Shown piece after piece: positions 22,572-34,823 of a DNA stretch of 64,000 nt. Each line of letters begins with the position of its first letter. Position 1 is the first letter of the stretch. The stretch spans positions 212,402,583-212,466,582 of the forward strand of contig NC_134643.1 of the NCBI RefSeq assembly GCF_030463565.1, given 5' to 3'. The notes under the pieces were generated by a model that was given only the letters and a program-made list of their open reading frames with translations, did not search any database and was not told the origin of the DNA. The translations under genes and the position numbers were made by a program. This DNA comes from Pelecanus crispus. Lineage: Eukaryota > Chordata > Aves > Pelecaniformes > Pelecanidae.

Positions 22572-25500
22572 GTAGGCACAACAGCCATTTTTCACTACAC
22601 TCAAGACTTTGTGACTGTCCTCATGTTCATGCCTTTCTCCAATTCTAACCTTGTGCAGAGTATTCAAAGCACTTAAAACCAGTTTGTTTCATTGGATCTG
22701 TGCCCTGTCACTTTGTTCCTAGAAGTTTCAGCAGTAGAAATGACTCACAGAATAGAACAAAATGCAGTTCTTTTCCACTGTTGCATATGGGGGTATTTGT
22801 TGATTAGAAGGCCATGTGCTGGCCAGTCTTAACTTAAATACAGTGTATGTGGTGTAAAGGGACGGGTGCCTGCTGGACAACCCCTCCCGGCTCTCTCAGT
22901 GGTGCAGTTCAAGTGTGTAGCATCTTCTGTGCCTGTGACACTCTAGAATTTATCTAGCAATCTGTGTGCTAGCATGTTCCTTGTCAGCGATAATAAAACC
23001 TGTCTTGCCTATAGAGGATTTCCTAATGAAGCATGGAAGGCAATACAAGCAAAGCCTCTGTGCATTGGTGATCATTCAATAAATCACAATCATAAAAGGC
23101 AAGGAGGTAGCTCGATTTAAACATAGAGAATTCAAGACTTTTATTCTGCTGTCACTAATGCAGTAATTCCCTGTGTATGCAAAGGTCCCATGATGCTTCC
23201 TGTTGTTAGTTTAATGGTACCATTTAATGAATAATGTAATAGTATTGTACAAAACAGTGTAAATTGCCACAATGTCAGGAAAATTGCTTCAGGCTGATCT
23301 GGTTTACACATGCCAGACTTCATGAAATTCTTTTTTTTTTTCCCATCCTTAACCTTGATATATTTATGCATAGGTACATTATTCCTCATATTGTGCTTTT
23401 TGTGATATTTTAGTGAGCTTTTTTGTGTTTCTTCCCTCCTTCCAACCTACTTCATAGAAATATCTCAAAACAAACTGTAAATATGAAGGTACCTGCATAA
23501 TGCTGCTCCTGATGTCTTATATATGGAGGCAGAGGTCTTATAATTCCTGGTAGGATTTATAAAACTTAAGCAAACCCATTTCCAATACATCAGCTGAGGA
23601 CTAGCTATGGGATTCCTATCTTTCAGTGAAATTGGAAGTATTTTCCAAAGTCTGATGAAGTATTCTGCACAGTACAAGCAAAGCACGGTGTAGGGATGCT
23701 ACAATCATTTTCCCTTTTGTCGGTTCCATAGTTGTCTGCTCTGACAGATATGCAGGCTTTTTTTTCTTTAGACTTTCATGCCCATTAAAAGTGAAGAGGA
23801 AGGATTACTAATTGCACTGAAATATGATGAAAAGACTTTAAGAATAGTAATTTCCTTTTGTTTTTATAAGAAAAGTAAATTGAGGTCCCAAGTGAGTAGA
23901 AAAAGATCGGTCCTGACAGGAGATTGTTTCTGGAGAGTACTTCTTACAAGTGTATTTTGGATCCCAAAACTTCCATCCTTACATTTTTCCAGAAAGTCAA
24001 TTAATGCAGGATTTTTGTATATGCTGTATATTTTCCATTGTTACTCAAACTCTTGTTCCAAGAAATCTGTACAGGACTCCAATGTAGTGTTAGCAGAACT
24101 GGAGAACTTGCACAGTGTGAGTAAAGATCTCAGGATTTGACCCACGGTCTGAAAGAAACCTCGTAGCTTTGTGTACTTTAGCTGAAGGAAATCTTTCTAA
24201 AAACACAGCTTACCTTTGGGTATATTGACACCATTTAGCTACTAGGTTGTCTTGGGCCTGCTGCAAAATTGTTCTTTGTAGAGCTTAGGAAAGCATGGAG
24301 GGATTCAGAGAGCAAACAGGTAGCACAGGTTGCTTTGTATCAGCTTCAGTGCATTTTTGTATGCTGTACACTGTGGGAGAAGAGCAATGGACATCATCTT
24401 TGCGTGTGACAACTCTTTCTTGAAATAAAATGAACAGAAGACACCAGTGCATTGTGGACACTCACCCTGTTGGGTTTAGCTTATCCACGTGGTTTGTCTG
24501 GGCTCTTGTTCTCCCTGGCAGATGCAGACAGCCTCTTTTTCAAGAGGGAAACTGTCTTCTACAGTGATTTCTGCAAGCCATTAGGAACCATGCTTTTACC
24601 TAATTTACTCATCAGAACATGTGCTTATAGGAGCTACTTTGAGGGGTAATCCTCACTGCCTGTTGGGATGCCAAGTCCCACGGAAAAGATGTAAAGGACA
24701 CAGAGAAGAGATTTCAAGTCTTCTAATTTACTTCAAGACTTCCAGCCTGCTAGGAGTGGAAAGAAAAGGACATTGTCTGAAGATTCGTTAAAATGTGTTT
24801 TCTGTCGAGGCATAACTTTTCTGCTTAACAACAGTGGGACATGTAGGAGGATTGAATCTCTTTCCCACTGATGTATGGCTGGCAAGCTCATCCTTCAAAA
24901 GCTTAGTTTTCATGTTAGTCTGGGCTGCCTTTTGAATGTATGCCACATCATCAGCGCCTGCTGATTTGCAAAACTTGTCTAGTTGAAATGCTTTCTTTAA
25001 CAAAAAGGAACCTGTATTCCCTAGCAATGGCCTAACATGTAACAGTGTTTGTCGTTGATGATATTTATAGAAAAGGTTGAGAACTCTGAGAATGTTCTCA
25101 TACATTTTCTGTAAAAGACAGATGAGAAAATTTGGTACTTAAACAAAACTCAAGCTGTTTAAACTCATTCGAGCTAATGCCACCTACCCCTCACCCCTGA
25201 GCTTGTGTATGCTCACACATACATATATATTTTGCTCATTTATTTAGATCTAATGTTACTTTTTTGCAGACTTATCTCTTGCAGAGCAGTGTTCTAGTTC
25301 TGATAACACTTGAAATAAATGAAAGCTGTTCCCTTAGCAACTGCCAGCTGAATAACCTTAAAATGCAGTGGGAATAAATAGAGTAACTAATATTTGCTGA
25401 ACGTCTGGGGTTTGTGAAATATTCCTTTTCATAAATCTAGTAAATGGGCTTCTGCTGAATAAAGGGTGGGTTTTAAAATGATGTCTTATTATTTTGATGT

Positions 25501-28500
25501 GCAGTGTAATTTGTTTACTTGGATTGGGATGTCCTGCCACTTTGCAGCTGAGTATACTCCAAAAAATTCTGAAAGCCAATTTAATTTTTTCTCCCATTTA
25601 TTTGTGATTTATGTTTGTTTTTTAAACAGCTCCTTATACCTGAAGCCATTCACTTTACAGCTAACTGCTTATATTACACTTCTATGTTAGCTTCATTGTC
25701 TTTCCTCACTTCCTATTAATTTACATGAAAATGGTATTTACATTACTTGGAGGCCAGATCCAGAAGAAAATAACTCCATCTTTTGAAGCATGGTAATTTG
25801 GACTGTGAAATCTCATTTGATTTCCAAACTCTTTGGACATGCAGTGAATCTTACTCTATTGTTTGCACAAAGGCCTTGTAAAATGAACCCTTGTTTTTGG
25901 TTGTTCTTTGACACTTGTGTAATGAAAATAAAGAATTATGAAACAGTTCAGTTTAGGGGAGAGGTTTCTTCTGACTCCCAGACTGCTGGTCAGCTGGGTG
26001 TTGCTTGGCTTTCTGCCTCCTGGAAAGGCAACACAGTGTCTTTCTGTTGCTGTGTTCTAGTTAAACGTGGCCAAGGCAATGGTTGGCATGTTTATTCCTC
26101 TGCCAAAAAATCCTGGTAAATTCTAACCGGAGGAAAAAAAAATATCAAAACATCATGATGCAATACTAACTAATTTTTAATACTAAACAATTTTTACAAA
26201 ATAAGTGTGAGCTACAAGATGCTTGAAAAACCTTAGAGATGGAACTTCTTGGGGAATCTTTCTTGGATAGCTGAAAGACTGCTGAAAAGACAATGGTGGT
26301 ACTAATGTGTTATAAAACTAATGCCAGTAGTTATTATACATCAGTATGTTGCATTCTCTGGGAATAGAATAATAGGAAAAATATGGTAAGCTGATACTTT
26401 AGGGTGATATAAGTTGGTATATACCAAGCTGCTCTGAGTTTGTTCTTGTGAAAGCAGGTAAGAAATGTGCAATTAGAACAGAGATGATGAGGCTACCTGT
26501 GCTGCAGTTCTTGTGGAATTTCAATCCCTGTTTCAGAGAATTCTCAGAGAGTGTCTGTCATGAGCAACAAGCTCTGCTTTTATGGTAGAGAGTGTTTTTT
26601 TTGGATTGTGTGGGTTTTTTTTTTCCTTCTGAGAAGTACAGCTGTTCACTACTATTTTTGCTCAGAAGTGTTGGATGACTTTTTTAATATAAATATATAC
26701 ATGTACACAGTGGACCCACATGATCAGTAATCTTGAAAATAAAGACCAAAAGCATTAAAGTGAACCTGAGATTCTAGGGAGACCTAGTATAGAAGTGTAA
26801 GAACAGTTCAGATGTGTTCTCCAAAGGGTTGAGGGTTTCATGCCTATGTATATTACTTTATTGCAGTCTAGGTGGAATATTACAAAGCCAGAACCTGGAT
26901 GAGGCAGAGGTTCCCAGCCAGCTTAGACTGGAAATTGCTGTGTGAGAGGCTATCTCCTGGAAAGAAAGCTAATACTCTGATGGGTCCAGATTTCCCTAAG
27001 TGATATTCAAATGGGAGTTTCACAACAGTGAGTACGAGTATTATATTGCTGGTGGATCTGAGTTACATGACACGAATGCAAGCAAAAGTTGTTTTATAGA
27101 AACAGACATAAGAGTTAATTTATTGTACTCTGAAAAAACTTCAATTAGCCTGCAAAACTCACTCCCTGTTAGAATAATTTTCAGTTATTAAATGAAAAAG
27201 CAGAAAACATTCATCTATTTGAATAACAAAGTTTAAAAGCAGAGTAATACTCTTTAGTAAAGTGTTGCTGCTGAATACCAACAACTGTACTAACTGTGTC
27301 CATAACAATCATCTGCACTACTGATCATTAACTTCACAATGAGTAACAGTGCTGATTTATTTAATGAACCTGTAGGTAATTGTTGTTTCCTTTACTAATT
27401 ACATCAGGGAAATGAGAACTGTTAGCACTGAAATGGCTTGAAATGCTTAAGCAAACCTTTCTGAAGGGTAAAATGCCTGGCTATTTTTCTCTTACTTTCT
27501 GCCCTGAGCTAAGTTTTTTGTTATTCCCCTGCTGTTCTAATTAGCGAGAAACCTCTTTTTCATCCCTTAAATAGTGAACCTTGGACATATCATATGCTCT
27601 AGTATTCTGGGAAATTCCCCCACATAATTAAAACATACTGCTTATAAAAACTAGAACACTTCTACTGTGTTTACAAGGTAAAATTGTATAGGAAAACATT
27701 TAAAGTCAGTCTTAAATGCTGAAATTGTTGAAGCTGTATTTTCAAAAGCTCAGCCTAGTGCAGTACAGCTCTGCTGTTCCTGCTGGTGAGGCAGGTCTGT
27801 GGTGGGACCTGGTGGGCTTCTCTCTCACCTCAGAGCTCTGCACATGGAAATAGGGCTCTTGCAACTTTTCTTGGTTTATATAGATTATGGGTGGTCATAA
27901 TAGATGAGAATACCATGGCCACTTAATCTTAACTTTCTGAGAAGAACAGGTCATAATATTTGATCCAGAATTTCCTGCACAGAAACCTTAACTTCTGGCT
28001 GTACCCGAGTACTTACTGGTAGGTTTCTAAGCAAGCTGCTTCTCTCTTGTGGAGAGTCCATGAGACAGCAATTTTTCTAGTGTTTATTCTTGCTGTTACA
28101 AATATATATCTTGCTCATAATCTCATTTTGTTTAACTTCAGCTTCCAACCACTGAATCTCTTTATGTTCTTGCCTGTTTTATCTAACATGACAAATTGCA
28201 TTTCCTCTCAGGTCCCCTTGTACCTAACCTGCTAAAATGCCAATGAGGTTACAACCAATTTTTACCTCATCCTTGTTCAGGCATAACTTACTATGAGGAC
28301 AGGGTCTTCTGTTATAGTGGCTATACCAAAAATTCATTAGGTCCAAGAGAGCTGACCTGATTGCCAGGGAGCAAGAATGACCGTGAGTTGAAATGCTTAG
28401 ACTATCTGGGATATCGGTTTCAGTTCCTGCTGTCACAAATACTTGATTTAATTTATTGCTGATTATTGGCAGGGCCTAACATCAAGACTTAATTCTTCCT

Positions 28501-31500
28501 GCCTGAGCTATTAGCATTAAGAGTCATGCAAAAATAGCTTAATTCCCTTTTAAAACTGTGTCATGGATAGTACAATTTATGCAGAGGGGCTTTTTTAGCA
28601 AGTGCCAACCTATTCTGCGTAGATGATCAGAACAGAAATTAGTCCTTGCAGAATTAGATCTCCTCATGATCTGAATTTGTTAACTGCCCAAAGATGAGGA
28701 ACTTCACAAGCAAAATGTAGAAACACAAGAACCAGAACTTGTGTTTGAGGGGAGGGAAAATCAATAGAATATATTTCCAGAAGGTCTCCAATTTCAGTTA
28801 CCATCCATACCAGGGCAAACGGCAGGATCCTACTTTCTGGGGAAGCATCTCATGATAAAGTCTATATTCCCTGATATCATTGTGCCATAGCTCCAAAGCC
28901 AAACCACAAAAAAATGTCCAAGCACTTATTTTACAACTGTGAAATACCTGATAGCAGAGAGAAGAGTAGAAGTCATCTTCCCAAGGCAGAGTTTAATTAT
29001 GCAGGAAGCTATTCTACCACATAATGAAGGCCACCTCCTGGAAAAAGAGCACTGACCACAAAGGTCTTAGTAACCTGCTGCTGGTATTATAATTGAAACA
29101 GAGCAAGCTTCTTTTCCACATTAGTGATAACTTTGATGTGAAAGGACAGAGTGATCTTAATGTTCTCTTGCAATTTATAAAGATGTTAAGTCGAATGAAC
29201 AGGTCATCTGTTAGTCTTTTCATTTGTCCCCTGTTGTCTGCATGCTCTGAAAAAACAATCATTTTAATTGAGTTGTTGGCTCTTGCAGCTCATTCTGCGA
29301 ACACTCAGTCACTACTCTCACCTTGCCTTGGTCTAAAACTGCTACATTTTGCCAATGATTTTCGTAAGGACTATAATACATCTTTTCATTTCATTATATC
29401 AGGTGTCTGGAATGCAATTTAACTTTAAAATAGGATCATTATTGAATCTAGTTTACTTTGAGCTGTGAATTGACTTAACTGTAAGTTTTAAAGAGTTAGG
29501 TTTTTGAAAAAACTTGTCTTTGTACTAAATTGAACTAAAATATTTTAAACTTGAGAAGTAAATGCAGCAGAAATGAAATAAAAGATTTGAATAAGCATAA
29601 AGCTAGGGAATTATAAAATTGAAAAAAAATGTCTGACTGCACATCCAAATCAAACAGCATGAGACTGGCATGACTCATTTCAAGGCATCTAAGATCTAAT
29701 GAGCATCAGGTTCTGAGATGAATATTAACAACTCAGCAATACGTGCGGGAATGAATAAACCTACATTATATTTTTAATCTAAAACTCTCAAACTGCATTA
29801 CAAATAAATACTTCCTCTTTTGCAAAAGTGATACACAGAAAACTGTGTCTATTTTTAAGTAGACCATTATTTAATCAGTCAGTATTGTCTCTGGGATTCC
29901 TAAGAACAGATTGTGATCCTGGTATCTTAGAGTCTTACAGGGTAAAATACCTGTCTTTTACACAGGCTACGCTATAATCACATTTGGCTAGTTCCTAGAT
30001 AAGATGCTATTTTTTACCCCATTTTCATGACAGAATTCTGGAGGAGTAGTTTTACATTCTGCTGTGACTGCCTGGAAATATTTCCTTCCCCCATCCTCTG
30101 CCCTTGTGTGTGTTCTTGTGGGGAATATTACTGTAACAGTTCCACCTTCTTATATATGGAAATAGCTGAAGGTAAGCTCATCTGACTCTCTTTCAACATG
30201 GAGCTGGTCCCTTCACTCAAGGGGAAGAAGTAAGTTCTTCCTGTGATACTCATTTAGAATGAGAGCGCCATACCAACCAAGGATATCCCAGCATGAATTT
30301 CTCATAATCTTTCATAAATTTACCATCTCGTGTGCTTTATACTGTAAATACAATTTCTACACTCCATACCTTCTCTGTGTGCCACCAGAATTTGATGTTA
30401 CAGAAAGCTACATGTTTAAAGGAGAGTTGGAAAGGTACAAAAAGACCAGGAAATAAATCCTTGTGTGTTGAATTTCCAGGCTTCTGCCTCAAGCAGAATA
30501 ATTTTTTTTTCTCATCATCACAGGTAACTCCCTTCTCTGTCTTAAACCTCCCAGCAATAAAACAAAGCAGTAGAGCTTGAATAATTAGGAAAGAAGAGGA
30601 ATCTTTTATTTTTTTTAAATGGAAATGGACTTTACCCTGATATGGAAAACCAGAAAATTTCCTCTTGAACTGATTTTGTATGCTAGAAACCTGTTTGCTC
30701 TTACCTATGCATCAGAAGTCTTTCCATGCAATTATAGGATATATACTCAGGATCTTTGCAAGGTCAGTGTGAAAGATGCTCTATGTATAAGACAGATAAT
30801 TTAAAATTTTCTTCTGTGTGAAAAATCATCTCTGCCTAAAATGGGTTCATTGTTACTTAGCATTGGGCCTTACTTGAAAACTTTACAGAGCTCACTGGCA
30901 TTTGCTTTGAAGTAGAACTATTTTTCAAGTTAATAACACAATGCAGTGATACACAAATCACAGCTTATTTTACATATCTTTTTGAATATTTCACTTTTCC
31001 AGTAGAATTGTCTCTCTATACCTGGAGTGCACTTATAATAGGTATTCTTATAAACGATGCTGAGTATATTGCCTTATAAATTTTGTCACATTCAGCAAAA
31101 TCATTAATATTTTACAAGGATTATACCATTAAGAACATACTTTCATGGAATGAAAAGGTTATGAAAATGAAATGTCACACACTATGATTTTGCCTTAAAG
31201 ATCCTAGTCATTTACACAGCGCCCTAGATTGGTAGTATAAAAGAGAACAGACTTTCTTTTTGATAGGTTTCATTCAGGAGCTGGAGTTTCACATTTCATG
31301 CAGCATGTTATGTATGGAAATCACTTGGAAAAGGTCACCATCTATCCTAGTCACTTCTTGCTTAATTAGGCACTGTAATATCATGCATTAAGCAATGCTG
31401 TTTTAAAGGAATTCAAGGAGAGATAAGAAACGCTAATGACAATGTCAACTGAATTTATTCAGGTACATCAGACACATGAACACACCTGCATGTGTGCTTG

Positions 31501-32166
31501 ACAATGAATGCGAATTGTATATACAACCACTACATCGCAGAAAAAGAAGTTTTTAATTCCTACTTCTTTGCTGCTGTAATATATGGGGGAACCCTTGGGC
31601 TGAAATACAGACACTACAAAACTGAATGAAAAACTCCTTTTATCTAGAATATGTCCAGATCTTAATGGAAAAATACAATGGCAAATATGCCCAGTTTGAA
31701 CTTGAGTACCAGAGAGAAGCATCAGTCTGAAGCTGTGAGATGTGCCGACATTATTACTGAGTATTGGAGCAAAGAAATGATTTCAGCTTAATGTTTCAGT
31801 AGATGAGTGCTATATAAGCTATAGGTTCATACAAGCTAAGGACGAAAGAAGCTACAAGTATTTTAGACTCTATTCTGTAACTTCCCTTTGGAAAATTTCT
31901 TTGACCTGAAACACGCCAAATTATTCAGAAAACTGTACTTTTGGAAAGCCTGAAGAGAAGTGGTCATCTTTTTTTTTGCAGTGGAAACTTATATTTCTTT
32001 GAACTTTGGACGTTAAGAATTTTTATTCTTTGTTTTGCTTTTATTCTCTTTTCAATCTGTTGGGTTTTATACTTATCTGTATAGGCATCAGACTGTCAGC
32101 TTTATGTGATGTTGCAATACAGATTATTTATTTTTTCAATATAATTTCAGATGTTTACTGGTATGG
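22572..32166. other. Intergenic sequence, no gene recognised
   Basis: About 9.6 kb of AT-rich sequence. ORFs of up to 120 residues (for example 23778-24140 +, 24788-25105 -, 25790-26119 +, 29093-29422 +) show no recognised domain, lack support from neighbours and are probably chance. No CR1 or LTR was identified. Confidence 0.55.
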
Positions 32167-33315
32167 TGTGGTGGGTTGACCCTGGCTGGATGCCAAGTGC
32201 CCACCAAAGCCACTCTATCACTTCCTTTCTCAACTGGACAGGGGAGAGAAAATATAATGAAAAGCTCATGGGTCGAGATAAGGACAGGGAGATCACTCAG
32301 CAATTGCCATCACGGGCAAAACAGACTTGACTTGGGGAAAATCAGTTTAATTTATTGCCAATCAAAACTGAGTGGGGTAATGAGAAATAAAAACTAAATC
32401 TTAAAACACCTTGCCCCACCCCTCCCTTGTTGCTGGGCTCAACTTCACTCCCAACTTTCTCTACCTCCTCCCTCCAAGCAGCGCAGAGGGATGGGGAATG
32501 GGGGTTGTGGTCAGTTCATCACACGTTGTCTCTGCTGCTCCTTCCTCCTCAGGGGAGGACTCCTCACACTCTTCCCCTGCTCCAGCATGGGGTCCCTCCC
32601 ATGGGAGACAGTCCTCCATGAACTTCTCCAATGTGGGTCCTTCCCACAGGCTGCAGTTCTTCATGAACTGCTCCAGCGTGGGTCCCTTCCACAGGTTGCA
32701 GTCCTTCAGGAGCAGACTGCTCCAGCGTGGGTCCCCTGTGGGGTCACAAGCCCTGCCAGCAAACCTGCTCCAGTGTGGACTCCTCTCTCTCCACAGGTCC
32801 TGCCAGGAGCCTGCTCCAGCGTGGGCTTCCCATGGGGTCACAGCCTCCTTTGGGCACATCCACCTGCTCCAGCATGGGGTCCTCCCTGGGCTGCAGGTGG
32901 ATATCTGCTCCCCCATGAACCTCCATGGGCTGCAGGGGCACAGCCTGCCTCACCATGGTCTTCACCATGGGCTGCAGGGGAATCTCTGCTTGGGCTCCTG
33001 GAGCACCTCCTCCCCTCCTTCTTCACTGACCTTGGTGCCTGCAGGGTTGTTCCTCTCACATATTCTCACTCCTCACTCCAGCTGCAGTTGGTGTCCCTGT
33101 GGGGTTTGGGGTTTTTTCCCCCCCTTCTTACATATGTTATCCCAGGGGCGCTACCACTGTCGCTGATGGCCTCGGCCTTGGCCAGCAGTGGGTCCATCTT
33201 GGAGCTGGCTGGCATTGGTTCTATTGGCCATAGGGGAAGCTTCTAGCACCTTCTCACAGAAGCCTCCCCTGTAGCCCCCCCTGCTACCAAAACCTTGTCA
33301 CGCAAACCCAAGACA
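32167..33315 (-). mobile_element. ERV LTR with internal minisatellite, minus orientation
   Basis: A relative of 13523-14592. The plus strand starts TGTGGTGGGTTGACCCTGG and ends ACGCAAACCCAAGACA. Shared blocks include GAGATAAGGACAGGG (32276), the minus-strand AATAAA (plus tttatt near 32351), GGGGTTGTGGTC near 32500, repeated CTGCTCCAGCGTGGG and GCTCCAGCATGGGGTCC units (32.58-32.98 kb) and GGTGCCTGCAGGGTTGTTCC near 33034. No matching target duplication was seen, so the ends are approximate. The two overlapping 251-residue frames on the plus strand are antisense to the LTR and arise from the repeat. Confidence 0.85.
32575..32985. repeat. Internal minisatellite of the LTR
   Basis: At least six imperfect units of about 40-50 bp with cores such as AACTGCTCCAGCGTGGGTCC and ACCTGCTCCAGTGTGGAC. 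It is GC-rich against the AT-rich surroundings. Confidence 0.8.
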
Positions 33316-33420
33316 GGGAGCAACAACCTTCCTGTCTGTTTTGTGGTTGATGCTGCCAGATTTTCAGAGCTCAGAAGTAAGGCGAGAGATGTCTGGCCAC
33401 CTTATATCCTCTTTGGACAC

Positions 33421-33474
33421 CTAAATCCCAAAATTATGACACTAAGCCCTTTCAGGTAATTAAATGACATATAA
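33421..33474. repeat. Left arm of a 54-bp inverted repeat
   Basis: Reads CTAAATCCCAAAATTATGAC to ...AAATGACATATAA. Its reverse complement is found at 37615-37668 with one mismatch (53/54). Similarity ends sharply on both sides. Confidence 0.88.
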
Positions 33475-33529
33475 TGTTGAAGCACTCCAGAAGGACTGCA
33501 CAAAACAGAGTGAAGGAGAAAAAAGGCAG

Positions 33530-34110
33530 CAAGTATGTTTCAATGCCAATAAATGTGAGGTGAAGGAAATCTAAACTGTGCTTACATCATGCTGAGTCTG
33601 GAACTGACAGGTGAAACTCAGGAAAGGGGACTTGGACTAATCTCAGTCAGAAACTCATGGTTCACCATATAGCAGTTGCTCGAATGCAGCAAAACTTGGG
33701 TATCATCAGGAAGGTTATTGAGAGCAAGATGAAATTACATTTCTGCAAGACAAAACTTCGGTTTTATCACAGTACTAGCACTGTGTTCACTTGAGGTATC
33801 AACAGCTCAGAAGGGACATAACAGAGATAGCAAAGAGAAAGACAACTAAAGTGATCTAGACTATCATTGGAATGTCTGCTGCCTGAGGAGAAGCTAAGTG
33901 GACTAGGACTCCAGTTTGGAGACAAGTGGGCAATGGATAAGAAGCTATCACACACCAACTTTCTCTCCCATTGTTCTCTCCTGTGCAATGGAAAAAGCAC
34001 TAAAAAGGTCTGTGAAAGACTGACTCACAAACCTTCTTCTCTTCTTGTTTGGAAACTGTGGAACCCAAGTGCTTTAAATTCAAAGTTAAAAATCCTACTT
34101 TATCTGTCCA
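33530..34110 (+). mobile_element. Very old CR1/L3-like LINE remnant
   Basis: Highly decayed. Several blocks in the right order resemble the end of an ancient CR1/L3-type ORF2: GCCAATAAATGTGAGGT (Asn-x-Lys-Cys-x-Val) near 33546; GGACTTGGACTAATC near 33629; TATCATCAGGAAGGTTATTG near 33700; AGAGAAAGACAACTAAAGTG near 33834 (Gln-Arg-Arg-x-Thr-Lys-like); GAGGAGAAGCTAAGTGGACT near 33886 followed by CCAGTTTGGAGAC; and AACTGTGGAACCCAAG near 34053. Boundaries are rough and the match is by eye only. Confidence 0.5.
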
Positions 34111-34818
34111 ATGATTATTGAACTATTCACACAAAAAACTCCAATATTGAAAAGATGTTATTTCAGAATATCCCCTATACCCAGGGCCAGAGCAATCAAA
34201 TCTACTCCCAGACACATGATACAAGTCAGAAGGAAAAGGCATTTGAGATCTGTGAAATCCTCAGCTGGATCTTTAAATCATTTGTGGTAGACAGAAGAAA
34301 AAACATGTCTGCCTCTGTTTTACAAAGTGACACTCATAAACATGCATCAGACACTTGTGAATGCATCCAGGATAATGAAATCAACCCTCCTACATGTAAG
34401 TAAAATGTAGGAGCTGAAACTGGATCTCCAGAACCAAAGTCCAGCACTTCCAGCATTGATTGCCTTTAAATCCTTATTGTTATTGTTTTAATTATTACTG
34501 TTTAGGTTGTAACCTCATGGTAGTTCTTGCAGGCCACCTTTGTTAACTGCTAATAACTAATCAGCTAAAGACTGTAAAAGAACAAAGACAAAACTCTGCT
34601 AAGGATCTTCCTATTCCTGCACCATCTCTTAAGCTAGACACAGAGCCTGGGAGAGTATTAGGTAAGACAGCAGAGCAAAAGCAAATATCTGTTCTTACTT
34701 TTCTATGAGATGACATAACATTTACTGCCAGACCATCAGAGAATAGGGGAAATGAAAATGCAGCATTTGTACTTTCTGTTTTATGTTGAATACACTAAGT
34801 GGAACGATTTTGGTATAA

Positions 34819-34823
34819 TATAG
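34819..34823. repeat. Target-site duplication TATAG, left copy
   Basis: Matches 35795-35799 and differs from the duplication of the sister LTR at 21738, showing independent insertions. Confidence 0.88.

Noticed and set aside
29093..29422. 109-residue plus-strand frame
   Set aside because: No recognised domain, an overlapping antisense ORF of similar length, and no supporting splice structure; most likely chance.
32411..33246. Two overlapping 251-residue open frames on the plus strand
   Set aside because: They lie antisense within an LTR with an internal minisatellite; the composition is driven by the repeat and similar frames occur in the related LTR at 13991-14647.
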